Below, one piece after another: positions 34,455 to 46,256 of a stretch of 64,000 nt of DNA. The stretch covers positions 11,023,764 to 11,087,763 of the forward strand of contig NC_135169.1 of assembly GCF_041146795.1 (NCBI RefSeq). Reading direction: 5' to 3'. The position numbers were made by a program, and so were the translations under genes. The DNA comes from Maylandia zebra (taxonomy: Eukaryota > Chordata > Actinopteri > Cichliformes > Cichlidae). The notes beneath the pieces are model-generated. The model was not told where the DNA came from. It was given only the letters and a program-made list of their open reading frames with translations, and searched no databases. Each line of letters opens with the position of its first letter. The first letter of the stretch is position 1.

Positions 34455-36303
34455 CCGTACTTTCTGGACTATAAGCCGCTACTTTTTTCCTAGGTTTTGA
34501 GCCATGAGGCTTATACAAAGGTGCGGCTATTCTGTGGATTTTTCTTCCACCACTAGGGGGACTCTAACCAGAATTAGAATAAAAAACAAGATAGATGAAA
34601 AATCAATGCAAAGAAGAATACACTACTTTTTCTTTAGCAGACAGAACACGCACAACAAATTACCAACTGGTAATTATTTTCAATACCTTGCCCCTTCATC
34701 ATGGAAACCACACGAAGAAGTTCGTATGATGCAAGTTTTAAGTTGAAGGCCATCGATCTTGCTATCCAGGAGGGAAACCGCGCTGCTGCACGCAAGCTTA
34801 GCGTCAATGAGTCTATGGTGAGATGTTGGAGGCGACAGCGGGAAGAGCTCATGCAATGCCAAAAGTCGAGAAAAGCTTTCAGAGGACATAAAAGCAGGTG
34901 GCCTGAACTTGAAAATGTCCTGGAGGAATGGGTGAACACACAGAGAGCAGGTGGCCGAGGTGTATCCACTGTACAGATCCGACTGAAAGCCAAAACAATC
35001 GCCCGCGAAGTGAATATTAAAGATTTCAAAGGTGGGCCGTCATGGTGTTTCAGATTTATGAAACGTAAAAACCTGTCCATCGGACCACTCTCTGTCAGCA
35101 ACTCCCCCCTGACTATCAGGAAAAAGTTGAAAACTTCCACAAATTCGTTGAAAAAAAGATACAAGAAAACTCCATCGGACCAGACGACATAATCAATATG
35201 GATGAAGTACCTTTAACATTTGATCTGCCTCTGACCAGGACCGTTAACAAGACAGGTGCATCATCCATGTTGTTGAAAACAACAGGCCATGAGAGGACGC
35301 ACTTCACCTGCGTTCTGGCATCCACGGCATCCGGACAAAAACTTCCACCAATGGTGATTTTTAAGCGCATAACTATGCCGAAAGAACAACTCCCGAAAAG
35401 CATAGTGGTCAAAGTTAACACCAAAGGGTGGATGATAGAAGGTCTAATGAAGGAATGGTTAACGGAGTGCTATGGGAAGCGCCCGGGAGGATTTTTTCAC
35501 TGGAAAAAAGCACTGCTTGTTTTGGATAGCATGAGGGCCCACATCACAGATTCTGTGAAAGCAGCGATCAAGAAAACAAACTCCATTCCAGCTGTGATTC
35601 CTGGAGGTACAACAAAGTTTTTGCAGCCACTGGACATCAGTGTAAATCGGGCATTTAAAGCTGCACTACGGGTTGAGTGGGAGACTTGGATGACAAGCGG
35701 TGAAAAGTCATTCACAAAAACTGGCCGCATGCGAAAAGCATCCTTTTCTGATGTCTGTCAGTGGATCCTAACAGCGTGGAGTGCTGTGAAAGAATCCACC
35801 ATCACCAATGGGTTCCGAAAGGCTGGACTGCTGCGCGAACAGAGCGGCGCACCTTCAGAGCCAACTTCACCGGAGGATGACAGTGACACGGAGAGCGAGA
35901 CTGATGGAGACAGATGTGATGAAGCGCTTCTGAGCCTGTTCAACTCCGACACTGAAGAAGACGACTTCATGGGTTTCAGCGAAGATGATTAAAGTGACTT
36001 GTGGTTTCAAATACAGGAAAAATGGAGGTAAATAAATAGCGGTTATTTTCTCTTGGTTCTGTTTTAATCAGCAAAGTTGCTGCCGTGTTAAAAGGCATTG
36101 TTCGGAAAGAATCTGTTCAGGTACATACATGTACATTTGCAGTACAAGATTGTTCTGTACATGCAGTAAATATCTATTTTTTAATCATAGATATCTGCGG
36201 CTTATAGCCGGGTGCGGCTTGTATATCTTTTTTTTTTTAAATTTTTAAAAATAGAGCTGATGCGGCTTATATACAGGTGCGCTCTATTGTCCAGAAAGTA
36301 CGG
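34455..36303 (+). mobile_element. pogo/Tigger-like DNA transposon, 1849 bp
   Basis: Terminal inverted repeats CCGTACTTTCTGGAC at both ends, followed by TATAAGCCGC-type subterminal sequence, with TA on both flanks (34453-34454, 36304-36305). It contains one transposase gene with a single frameshift. It lies between two fragments of related Tigger-like elements (31959 and 37130-37643). Confidence 0.9.
34701..35992 (+). pseudogene. pogo/Tigger transposase, one frameshift
   Basis: The first frame (34701-35192) begins METTRRSSYDASFKLKAIDL, an N-terminal helix-turn-helix with RAAARKLSVNESMVRCW, followed by the CENP-B-type second DNA-binding region. A one-base-type frameshift lies at about 35085-35100. 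The second frame then carries a DDE_1 catalytic domain: first Asp in INMDEVPLTFD, second in LLVLDSMRAH, third in FLQPLDISVNRAFK. The C-terminus is strongly acidic (DDSDTESETDGD..., ending GFSEDD). About 430 residues in all, near the usual size. It would cut and paste at TA sites in the nucleus. Two separate proteins are unlikely because the catalytic domain lacks a DNA-binding part. Confidence 0.85.
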
Positions 36304-37129
36304 TAATTAATATTTGAATTGCTCTTCTGACCCTGTCTGTTGACAGGTCAGGGTTTTTTTTGTATGCTGAATTGTTCCTGAGGTGGATTCCTCCGGTGAA
36401 ATAGATGGCGAGCCTTCCCACCTGGACTTAGAGAGACTGAGATTCGCTTCTTTTCCACTTGATGATCTGCTGCACCTTGCGGTGTGGTAGGACTGTATCA
36501 CTCACACTTTCACACACAGCTGGTTATACATGAGACCACTGACTGACGTTCTCTCACCCCTATTTTCTTTCAAACCCTGGGAATTTTTTGGACTTTACCC
36601 CTTGGACATTTTTTATTTGGATTGTGTAGAACAATTCTCCACATGTGAAAAGAGTGTGAGATTTTCATTTGAATGTACATTGGATTTGTGTAATCTGTTT
36701 GTATAAGAGTTAAGGAGTCAGGTTACTAGGGTGCACCCAAGCATTGAAACCCATACATTGAAACCCGAACATTGAAACCCAACACTGAAAACCAAAAGTA
36801 ACACTTGGCCAAGTCATTGCTTAGTAGTTTATGTGTTTTACTCTTCTTTTAATTTTTGTAAGTTTCCTTTCTACCATTGTAAGGTGTCTTTAACCTGTGC
36901 TTGTCAACCTTATGGTTTATTTCACTAAAGTCGTCTGGTTCTTTTGAGTTAAAATCTTGTCTCTGTGTCTCATTTAAACACACCCCTGTGCTCCTATAGT
37001 CGAGCCTATTGGCCCATTGATGTATTCTTTTCAACAATTCCCCTTACTGTGTTACATTATTATTTAGCTTTTCCTTCTACCACGTGCCATTAAGCAGTAC
37101 AGAATGTGAAACATTTATGTTCATTTTGA
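36304..37129. other. Unassigned sequence with a short tandem repeat
   Basis: Contains about four copies of a CATTGAAACCC-type unit (36743-36792). A short CTGACCTGTC..GACAGGTCAG inverted repeat lies at about 36330-36355. No gene was recognised. Confidence 0.4.
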
Positions 37130-37643
37130 TTGCAATAAACGACTGCATGAGAGAAGCAAGTCAAAATCACTCCCTGTTTTCAGAGGTGTAACACTATCAC
37201 TTCCAGCATAAATGAAGACAGAAAACTAAACACTTTCTGTGACATTTGTAGGGTTACTGAAGTTAGGCTAGCTGGTACATAAATTTATGTGCTACGTGAT
37301 CGCTAGCGACACAGCTATGTTAGCATAACATTAGCACAGTGGCGCTGGAGGATGAACGCTAACTTTTTTCCACTCGATAAAGGTTAAGGGGATGCTGTAA
37401 ACGGACCAAACGTCAGTCAGGAGAACAACTGAGATAATCCATCCACAATACGAGGTTAGTCATTAATACACTGCAACAACATGGGAATAGAGCAGCTGCC
37501 AGAGAATTCAACATTAATGGATCAATGGTACAGAAGTGGAGGAAGCGAGAAGAATGAGTTGAGGGAAGTTTGACTTATCGGACCATTTTGTTTTGCTTAA
37601 TGCACCTTATAATCTGGTGTGCCTTATGGTCCAAAAAATATGG
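37130..37643 (+). mobile_element. Right-end fragment of a Tigger-like element with transposase start
   Basis: The end is the inverse of CCATATTTTTTGGACCATAAG, followed by TA. Just inside, on the plus strand, 37480-37560 encodes RAAAREFNINGSMVQKWRKR, homologous to the helix-turn-helix of the intact pogo transposase at 34701. It stops at TGA, and the transposase is otherwise missing. It could be the other end of the fragment at 31959. Confidence 0.6.
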
Positions 37644-37710
37644 TATTTATATTTTACATTTATGTTTATGATTGGACTCTATATAAAATTATTTTAAATA
37701 TCTTTCCATT

Positions 37711-38055
37711 AATGGTAAATGGTAAATGGCCTGCATTTGTATAGTGCTTTTCTAGTCCCTAAGGACCCCAAAGCGCTTTACACTACATTCAGTCATTCAC
37801 CCATTCACACACACATTCACACACTGGCAATGGCAAGCTACATTGTAGCCACAGCTGCCCTGGGGCGCACTGACAGAGGCGAGGCTGCCGGACACTGGCG
37901 CCACCGGGCCCTCTGACCACCTCCAGTAGGCAAACACGGGGTTAGTATCTTGCCCAAGGATATTTGGCATGCAGCCAGGAGGCAGCCTGGGATCGAACCA
38001 CTGACCTTCTGATTAGTGGCTGACCTGCTCTGCCACCTGAGCTACAGCCACCCCT
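37711..38055 (-). repeat. tRNA-derived SINE, near full length
   Basis: Inverse of the SINE at 60817-61160 from tail (TGGTAAATGGCCTGCATTTG) to tRNA-like head (CCACCTGAGCTACAGCCACC), with the B box GGTTCGATCCC present in reverse. Confidence 0.9.
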
Positions 38056-38611
38056 AAAATAGTCCATGACTGAACAATAACCTCCAGCTGTAACCCTCTG
38101 TCTTTAGTGAAGGGGCTGGGATAAGAGCAGCACCTCCAAGTCCGAGGCCATGGTTCCCAGCTGGAAAAGTTTGAAGTGCCCATCAAAGTTTGGGGATGAG
38201 ATGCTGGACTAAAGATTTTTTGCACATCATTGTAGTTTTACCTCAGTATAAGACGTTTTGTGTAATTCTCCATCCTTTAAACCAGATGTCAATTTCTCTA
38301 TATTGTATTTGTTTTCATGTTCTCACACAAAACACTGATTGATTTCAGTTTCTTTATGATAAAAGACACATTTCCATAGCTAACATTCAAATCCAGCCAT
38401 GAGAATCAGTTTTTTTTTCCTCCTCTTCATCGATTACAGAAATGTAGTTTATTATGACTGTGTCACGCTGAGCAGAGAAACTGTTTGAACACTAAGAGTG
38501 AAATAAACCCAGGATAAACTATCACTGATGTGTTTCAGCAGTGATATTGATCTGTACACTTTTCTCTGATAATTAAACACCTAGTTTATACTTAGTAATT
38601 ATAAACTCCAG
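38056..38611. other. Intergenic sequence downstream of the second GTPase exon
   Basis: No gene was recognised in either strand. Confidence 0.35.
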
Positions 38612-40082
38612 TCACTGTTCTGTGAGTGCTGTCAGTTTGACATACCTCAGAGCTCCTCTAATTCCTTCATCCTCTCTCCTTCTCATCTCCTCCAGTTTCT
38701 GGACATTGTCTGTGTCTCCTCTCTCCTTCATCTTCTCAATCAGGAAGTCCAAGTGGACAATAGTGGACGCTGAATCAGCTTTCAGAGCGATCTGCTCCAG
38801 TCTGACTACATGCTGGTAGGACTCATCCAGGAACTGGGACTTCTCTGCTGTCAGCAGTTTCATTTCCTTTTCAAGAAAATCAACGTCCTTCTTTTTTGTT
38901 CGTGTTTTGTTCTTCTGACCGCTCCTTATCCTGGTCACATATCTCCACTTTTCTTTCACATGCACTGATGCAGGACACTTGTTGGTACATGACGTGCAGA
39001 GACCATCTCTAAAGACCTCACAGTGATTTAAGGGCACCGTGCATCCAGGATAGTGACAGTTCTCCTCACAGACTGTACAGCTGACAGCTGCTTTAACCCC
39101 CACCCCACACATCTCTGATCTGATAGGTTCTTTATGTTTAAAAACAACACATGGAGTGACCACTTCATTCTTCTGCAGAGCTTCCCGAGTCTGTTTCATC
39201 TCTCTCTGTTTCACTTCAGTGAATCTGATTCTTTCTTGCAGGTTTTGGATGCAGGCTGTCAGTCTGATTCTTTCCTTTAACACTTCAGGGGTCACTTCTG
39301 GCTGCAGAGGTGTACTTTCTTTCAGGAAAGCTGTGAACCCTCTCACTCCTCTCTCTGAGCTTTCAAAGTTTAGTTTCAGGTATTTTTCTGCCTCGTCTTC
39401 AAGCTGGCAGTTATTAAACAAGAAGTAAACAGACTGATTCTTCTTATTTTTGGCACATTTAATTTTTGCATCTTCAAGAGCTTTAAAAGCATTTTTAGGT
39501 TTTCTTCCATCTGAGTGTGTGATCAGAGCTATGATGTTTTGCTCCACATCTTTTCCAAACAGAGACATCACTGAATCAAAGACATACATCAGTCGATCAC
39601 TCAGTCGATTCTCTGTTGCCTTCATCACCAGACCCACTGCATGAATTTCATGGACTCCATCCAGCAAGTTCAATAATCTGTGACTGAAGATGCCACCGTG
39701 TTCGATGTCTCCATATCCAGGAGTATCGATGATGGTCAGAGAGTAGGGCAGAGTTTCATCTTCAAACCCAAAGATCTCGTACACCATCACATCTGATGTC
39801 TGACTTTTCTTCTCCTCCTCTACAATCGTAAACCAGACTCTATCCTCCCACTTCACTCCCATGGTGTAGTTGACCAGAGCGTTGATCAGAGTAGATTTTC
39901 CTGCTCCTGTTTCTCCCACAAGTAAGATGGTTCTGTCTGTCTTGTCTTGTCTTTTTTCTCCAACAGTCATTCTTGTTCCAAACTTCTGTTTCTTTGCTCT
40001 CAGCTGGTAGACAGCAGGAGGTCCTGACCTGATCAGATCACTTCTGGAGATGATGTCCTTGTATTTTGAGACGTTACTCGTC
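38612..40082 (-). CDS. AIG1/septin-like immune GTPase exon, paralogue 2
   Basis: A minus-strand exon beginning after an acceptor (TTTGGTGCAG) at 40083 and in frame through TSNVSKYKDIISRSDLIRSG to the ATG at 39970 and on. G1 GETGAGKST, G3 IDTPGYGD (intact), G4-like THSD, then FLFNNCQ. It has a cysteine-rich insert (CTVCEENCHYPGC ... CTSCTNKCP) that paralogue 1 lacks and that could bind zinc. The same coiled-coil and HLDFLIEKMKE block follow. The exon start has the same phase as paralogue 1. A donor-like CTGAG/GTATGT lies at 38645; otherwise translation stops at 38612. The protein is probably an interferon-era immune GTPase of the fish AIG1-like expansion, with unknown substrate. Confidence 0.75.
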
Positions 40083-40614
40083 CTGCACCAAAGCAGAGTT
40101 TCAATCAGAGGGCAGAGTGAATGCAGAAGTCTTTATGAGTACTGCTGTCTGTGATTATCATGTTATCTGTACTGATGCAGCTGCTGTACAGCTCAGACTT
40201 TACTTTTACAAACACTATGATGTTTAAATGAGATAAAACCTGAAGACACAAACATGTATGGTGACAAAACTCAACATTTATGTGATCAAAATACAGAAAT
40301 CAGATGAAGCCAGACGTCTTACTAAGTTTAATAATAATAATAATAATAATAATAATGTATATAATTCATGTGAGAAGGAATATAAATGAACAGGTATATC
40401 ACAGGGAAGCTTCAATAATAAAATTGAATAAAATACGAAAACATGGTTGACCTTCAAATAAACAAACAGATAAAAAAAATAAATCAAAACTCCTCTGCGT
40501 CTGTTAGGAATCAATCAATAAATAATCAATTTAAGGTCACAGGAACTGAGTTAGAGATCAGTCATCTTCTACTCTCAAAAAGAAACTGATATTCAAATAT
40601 GGATTTATTACCCG
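40083..40614. other. Intron or intergenic sequence with (TAA)n
   Basis: It lies upstream of the GTPase exon and should hold its intron. A (TAA)n tract of about 11 units is at 40325-40357. The upstream exon was not identified. Confidence 0.5.
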
Positions 40615-40870
40615 TAGATTGATTCTGTTCATCTGGACAGAAACGTTTCGTCACTCGTCCAAGTGACTTCTTCAGTCTCAGCTGACTGAAGCTTTCCCCA
40701 AATCTTATAAACAGTACATTTGCATAATGACTGAAACCAGCACTGCTGAAGAAACAATGGGCTGGGAGGTCAGTTTATGATTGCCATGACCATTGATTAT
40801 TGTCCATGAGTACCATTCACAGAAAGTTGGGCAATTACAGCAGGTCTAACTCAGGCAAGCTGAAAGCCTG
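40615..40870 (-). mobile_element. Penelope-like element 3'-end fragment, second subfamily
   Basis: In reverse, it matches 13435-13880: GATTCTGTTCATCTGGACA, CGTTTCGTCACTC, GACTTCTTCAGTCTCAGCTGAC, then AACAATGGGCTGGGAG. It lacks the insertion present in that copy. Confidence 0.6.
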
Positions 40871-41413
40871 TGTAAAAATTATTTGAGAGTGACTTTGAGC
40901 GTGTGTGTGTGAATGAGACAGCACACAGGAGATCTCTGAATGTGCAACATTTAAAGTGTGTGATTTAGTAAAAAAAGGGGCCTTTATTGAACGTATTGAG
41001 TTTTAAAGAGAAAAGTATTTGGATTAAAAGGACTCATGTTAATGTGCTAATGAAATGTGAGCTGAATAACCTTTGCCTTAGAGATGGAGAGGATAATAAG
41101 GACGGGCTAAAGGTCAGTAAATCTTATTTAAACACCTGATTGTTTGACTAGATATAAGAGAGAGGGAGGTGCGGGGAGTTGAAAGTTAAAAAGTAAATTG
41201 GGATGTCTGGAGGCATTCTGGGTCAGTCTCCAGTGTCCCGCGAGAAGGGCAGTTCAAAGGATTCCAGAAGTTCACTGTTGGAAATTTCAGCAGCAGCACC
41301 GGAAATCGTCCATGTTGGACTTGGATTTGACTCTATTCCTCCTCCTCATCATGATTTTAATTGATGTGTTGGATTATAATTCTGAGAAGGATTTGGACTT
41401 CCAAAAGCATCCT
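40871..41413. other. Unassigned stretch
   Basis: A short frame (41198-41428) has no recognisable motif. No supportable gene. Confidence 0.3.
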
Positions 41414-41572
41414 CGGGCAAGATGCTGAACCGCAGGTTGCTCTTCGATGTTACAATCAGAGTGAGCTCTTAGGTAGCAAAAACAACAAAGCTTAAATGGG
41501 TGAAAGAGGAACGTTGTATAAAGCACTTAGAGTGGTCAAGTAGTAAAGCGCTGTATAAGAACCAGTCCATAA
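41414..41572 (+). repeat. SINE tail fragment
   Basis: GGCAAGATGCTGAACC, then TAAAGCACTTAGAGTGGTCA and AAAGCGCTGTATAAGAACCA resemble the 3' half of the tRNA-derived SINE family, from an older subfamily. Confidence 0.55.
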
Positions 41573-41654
41573 ACCTGACCACCCTCTGCACTATTTAATA
41601 ACCAGCCAGCGGAGCTCCTTCTCTAACAGACAAACACAAGAATTCTCTACAGTC

Positions 41655-41948
41655 CCTTTATTATGTAATACCTCTTTATGGTGAAAGGACTGAAAGCACT
41701 TTTCTACTCTCCCGGAGTACTCAAAGTGCTCTATACAACATGCCACATTCACCCAATCACAGCCATTCTCACAAGCACTGTCTTAGAGCTTCCTACACAT
41801 CTTACTCTGATGGATGCATCGGAGTGCAATTTGAGGTTTGTATCTTGCCCAAGGATACTAGACATGCAGACTAGAGGAGCCAGGGATTGAACCACTAACC
41901 TTCTGATCAGTAGATGACCTGCTTTACCTCCTGAGCTACAGCCACCCC
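41655..41948 (-). repeat. tRNA-derived SINE, diverged subfamily
   Basis: From ACTCAAAGTGCTCTATACAA to CTCCTGAGCTACAGCCACCCC, in reverse orientation, with a recognisable B box (inverse of GGTTCAATCCC). It is more diverged than the copies at 37711 and 60817. Confidence 0.75.
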
Positions 41949-42147
41949 ATGTATAATACTTATAAAGTTTACTACTGATTTTTCAGATATGAGATAAACT
42001 ATTCTTTATTTTTATGAAATAAACAAAAGTTCATGTACAAAAAGGGGTGTCGAGATGAAGGGACTGACTGATTTTGATTGCGTGACCTCACTGTGTTTCG
42101 AGGAGAACCCGTATCTGGATCAAGTCATCAAAACATTCAGATCATAC

Positions 42148-43223
42148 CTCTGTTGTTTCCCACATCTGAAGTTGATATTACACAGCATGCTGACTTCTTC
42201 TCTGACTTTTGTCTCCAGCGCGGCCAGGGTCTCCTGAATCATAAACTGGTCACTGGTTACAGTCACAGCAGACCAGTCCTGCAGCTGGGGCTTATTGTAG
42301 GTAAGAGGGAGGACGTTCTCCAGGAAGCTGAAGGGGTCTCTGATGAGCGAAGCTTCATGACACTGCAGCTTCTTCTTCTTCATGTGTGTAATCTCTGCCT
42401 GCAGCTCATCAATAAAGCTTTCTGCCTCCGTCTCATTTATTTCCTGCTTCGTCTCGATCGCCTCAGACAGTCTGGTGAACTCTGTCTTTATGTGCTGCAC
42501 CAAAGCGGTCATCACCTTCCTGCTGTACGATAACGCCTCCTCAGCTTTACTTCTGCTGGTCTTCACTGACTGTTGAAGCTCCTGGATTTTCTGCTCACGC
42601 TCCTGGATCATCTGATCCATGCTGTTATTTTCTAATCTCAGCTGGGATTTCCTCATTTCAGCCTCGTCCTCCAGACTCACTGTTTCATGTGTTTTATGGT
42701 CACCGCATTTACAGGACTGACACAGAAACATTTGATCCAGTCTGCAGATCAGCTCCAAAGGCTCACCGTGATCCCGACATATTCTGCTCTCCAGGTCCTG
42801 AACTGGATCGATCAGCTTGTGTTTCTTCAAAGCTGAAATCCTCTGATGAGGCTCCAGATGTGTTTGACAGTAGGACACTAAACACATTAAACAGGACTTC
42901 TGGGCGCTGACCTTGGACCCTGCACAGATGCTGCAGAGCACGTCTTCATGTCCTGCTCGTTCAGCTGAACTCAACAACATTTCTTGAGCAGATTTTTTAA
43001 CCTTTTCTGCCATTTCATCAATGACAGGGTTAACCCGAAGCAACGGCCTGGTGTAAAACATCTCTTTGCACAGTGGACATTGGAGTACAGACAGGGTGCT
43101 CCAGTACTCTGTGATACAGTTCATACAGAAGTTGTGTCCACAGGGAATCGACACAGGTTTAGTGAACACACTCAGACAGACGGGACAAAGAAGACTGTCC
43201 TCAGACACCAGAGCCAACGCCAT
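42148..43223 (-). CDS. TRIM-type RING/B-box/coiled-coil exon (no B30.2 found)
   Basis: A minus-strand exon encoding a putative E3 ubiquitin ligase. The start is taken at the second ATG (43223, MALALVSEDSLLCPVC): it has the better context and sits two bases after an acceptor-like TTGCAG. Order, counted from the ATG at 43238: RING (CPVC ... CGHNFC ... CPLC, residues 17-57), B-box 1 (CSIC...CLMC, about 101-130), B-box 2 (CRDHGEP...CKCGDHKTHE, about 155-190), coiled coil (about 195-300). The exon ends at a donor-like AGAG/GTATGA (42146); if unspliced it would stop at 42120. A PRY/SPRY domain is expected downstream but none was found down to 40 kb. It belongs to the fish TRIM expansion; a specific gene cannot be named. 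It lies upstream of, and on the same strand as, the two GTPase exons. Confidence 0.8.
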
Positions 43224-44219
43224 GACTGCAACATACAAGCAGAGCTAATATTAGCACAGTGTAAAGTTACTATAATCCTCATTTATCATCATCAGAGTTC
43301 AATATACAAAAAAGCAAAAATGAAACTGAAAAAAAAGGCAACTGTACCTTCTGTATGAAGACTGAGTGGTGTAAATCAAAGAAACAGGCTCTTCTTCTTT
43401 TTAGTTTCTACTGACACACTGACCACCTCGTCTCCTCCCACTTCCTCGTTTGAGTAGAACAAATTAACTCTTTAGAAAACAGACCATGAAACCCTCACAG
43501 GTTAAAAAGGTTCACTGGGAAGCTGATGAGCATGACAACTACAGCAGCTCAGAATGAACTCCTGGATTCAAACCTCCACCTTCAAGAAAAACAAAGTGGA
43601 TAGAAGTTTGAACGTGCTCAGAGGAACGAGTTAAGACGAATGAACAATGGGGAGTTCTGACTCCGCCCACTGAGACTTGCAGTTTGTTCCTGCATCTGTG
43701 ATCTTTATCTCTGGCTCTGGGCTCAGGAACAGAAGTGAGTACACTTCTGTACTGATATCAGCTACATGTCAAATCCTTCACAACATCACAGTAATTTCAT
43801 CATCACTGAGTTCACAGCTTGAGGCTTTTTTTCTCATGAACATTCAAGAACAGCTTAACACGGCCTATATCGAAAAGAAAAGTAGAAACACAAAATGAAA
43901 CTAAACTGGGTACTCCTGTGTTAGCCTGATATCATGAGCACAGTCCAAAATAAACACTAGACACTCATACTGAAATTCAGGGCTTTGTCTGCATTAATTA
44001 GTCACATGAAAAATAATTAAGAGATAAATTAAAACGTCAGACTGTGACATGATGGAAAATCTGACCAAATAAAAGCAGCTGCATCAGAAATCAGAGTCGT
44101 GGTGATATTCTAACATGAATCCACACACAGCAGGGATCCAGACCATCCAGGGGCTGTCAGTGAAAATGAACGTCCCTCAGAGTGAAGGACAGTGTCCACG
44201 AAATAAAAACGTTGTTTGC
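43224..44219. other. Upstream region of the TRIM exon
   Basis: No gene was recognised. It probably holds the promoter or a 5' untranslated exon of the TRIM gene, but no TATA box or clear interferon response element could be fixed. Confidence 0.35.
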
Positions 44220-44470
44220 TCTTTAGGACAAAAATGCAGACTGAAACGTTCCTAAAGAACTCTGATGAATAATTGGAGCAAACTGGAGTCCAAATTTGAT
44301 TGTCTTAGAAAAGTTCCAGCATAATAGCATAATAGAATTGAACCTGTCCGAGAGTGTCACATGCAGAATCCTGACAGTGAAGCAGGGTGTGATGATTTGG
44401 GACTGCATGAGTCTGAGAGATGGAACCATGCATTCGTGCAAAAAACCCAAAAAACATGTGACAGGGTGAA
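44220..44470 (+). pseudogene. Tc1/mariner-like transposase fragment (catalytic part)
   Basis: On the plus strand, TVKQGVMIWDCMSLRDGTMH (about 44378-44440) resembles the GGGSVMVWGCMS block of Tc1 transposases. It is short and frame-broken. Confidence 0.45.
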
Positions 44471-44579
44471 TCTCAGCCTAAGGCTGCCTGGCAGAGGAGG
44501 AATATTCCAACTAAAGCTAAAAACTAAACTGGAAATCAGGAAACACTGCAACTGTTCAGTTTATATGACATGTTCTGTG

Positions 44580-44880
44580 ATTAAGACCCTTTTTGAAAGT
44601 GGTCGGGGTGTTGAACTGCATAAGAAGGGTCTCTCACAGTGCGACATCTTTGCTGAGGTGGGACGCAGTAAGACGGTCATCTGAAATTTCTTAAATGATC
44701 CTGAGAGTTGTGGAACAAAAAAGCCAAGTGGAAAACCCAAGAAAAAAGTCACCAGCTCTGAGCTGGAGGATCCAGTTAGATCTCCATCAAGACACTGGAC
44801 GATCCTTGACCCAACAACTTAAGGCCATTACTGTTGCTGACTGCAGCTCCATACCCATCAGACAGCACCTGAGACTGTAT
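44580..44880 (+). pseudogene. Tc1-like transposase N-terminal fragment
   Basis: The helix-turn-helix start HKKGLSQCDIFAEVGRSKTV is followed, after a TGA, by NFLNDPESCGTKKPSGKPKK, then RIQLDLHQDTGRSLTQQLKA and a CSSIPIRQHLR block. This is the normal order of a Tc1 transposase N-terminus. At least one stop and one frameshift are present, and the catalytic domain is missing after 44880. Confidence 0.65.
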
Positions 44881-45669
44881 GTATGTATTGGTTTGAAAAT
44901 GATCGTCACTAAATTGAAATTGAATTTTATATGTTGAAAATCAATTCATTTTCTTTGAAACTGTATTTTATCCTCTACAAAAGGATTTTAACAACAATTT
45001 AGTTTCAGTTTTAGAATTCAACTTCTGTTCCAAAATTCAGTTTTTTGGGACTCACATCCGGTTCCGGTTCAAGAGTAATCGAGCGCAGATTAATAGAACT
45101 ACATTTTACTAGCAGACCAAAAGTGTTACTGACGGGACTCTACAGCATCCTGAGCTGGAGCTGGATTAAGACTTTAGAAGTCATTCGTCATGTCGAATGA
45201 CCAGCGGATAAACTCTAATGTTGGTAATAAATGTATTACATGTATAAGAACATAAACTAGAAGCTAGCAAACAGAAGCATTCTAGCTTTTTAAATGGCGA
45301 CCTACAACACATACATTAAACCTAACAATAACAGTCACAGTGATGCTAATAAAGCCTGAATGATGTCCTGCTAAAGGATGATTCACCTTCCCTCACTGCA
45401 AGTGCTGCAGAAGGTGAGCTCGGGTCTCCACGTCTCCTGCAGAGTGAACACAGAGGCCAGCAGAGCTGTAGCTGATGCTCAGGTCACTGAGAGACTCCTT
45501 GAGACAAGCCAGGCTCTGGATCATCACAGGATCCTTAAAAGATCACAACAAAGAACTTTAATGGACAAACAGAAATCTTCTTTCATTAAACCCAGTGTGA
45601 GAACAAAAGCAGGCAGAGTTCCTGATTCAGTCACTCAAATAACAAAAGCAAAACTCCAAAACACAAACT
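44881..45669. other. Unassigned sequence upstream of the Penelope-like fragment
   Basis: A/T-rich AATTGAAATTGAATTTT-type sequence to about 45050, then a 45378-45670 frame (LEVLQKVSSGL-like) of unknown origin that leads into the Penelope-like element. It may be part of a related element. Confidence 0.35.
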
Positions 45670-46256
45670 TAACAATGTGGTGTTTGCTGTACAGTGCAGC
45701 GAGGAATGCTCAGACCTCTACATCGGAGAGACCAAACAGCCACTTCACAAGCGCACAACACAGAAGAGCCACCTCCACAGGACAAGACTCAGCAGTTCAT
45801 CTGCATCTAAAGGTCAAAGGTCACTCTTTGAGGATGCCAATGTTCACATTTTGGACAGAGAGGACAGATGTTTGGAAAGAGGAGTGAAAGAAGCATCTAT
45901 GTCCACTGTGAGCGACCATCTTTGAACAGAGGCGGGGTTTACGACACCAACTCTCTGCCATCTATAATCCAGTTTTGAGATCCCTTCCCAGACGCCTTAA
46001 CGCCACACCTGTTTTCAGACCTTGGCTTGTGATTAGGTAGAGGATCATCAGGGGGTCCTTTGTCCCTCTTTGGGGGGAAACTCCCACAGAGCTTAAACCT
46101 GGGACTCCCCACCATTTGACCCTTAGAACTGAAGAAGCTTCTGGGATGAGAGGTGAAACGTCTTCAAGCAACTTAAAGAAGTCCAGACACTTTTCTTTCC
46201 AAGCTCCTTAGACTACGATGACCTGGATGACTAAGAACCTTCACAGACACATGCTA
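45670..46256 (+). mobile_element. Penelope-like element 3' part with GIY-YIG endonuclease remnant
   Basis: Encodes VFAVQCSEECSDLYIGETKQ, the GIY-YIG region with its following KRTTQ segment, then a frameshift, then FEDANVHILDREDRCLERGVKEA to about 45895. The non-coding 3' end follows (TTAGAACTGAAGAAGCTTCT, GAGAGGTGAAACGTCTTC, ACCTTCACAGAC). In full Penelope-like elements this single-strand endonuclease sits at the C-terminus of a reverse transcriptase; the RT is missing here. Confidence 0.75.

Noticed and set aside
43370-43420. Interferon response element upstream of the TRIM exon
   Set aside because: AGTTTCTAC-type sequence was seen, but the second GAAA half-site is missing, so the consensus is not met.
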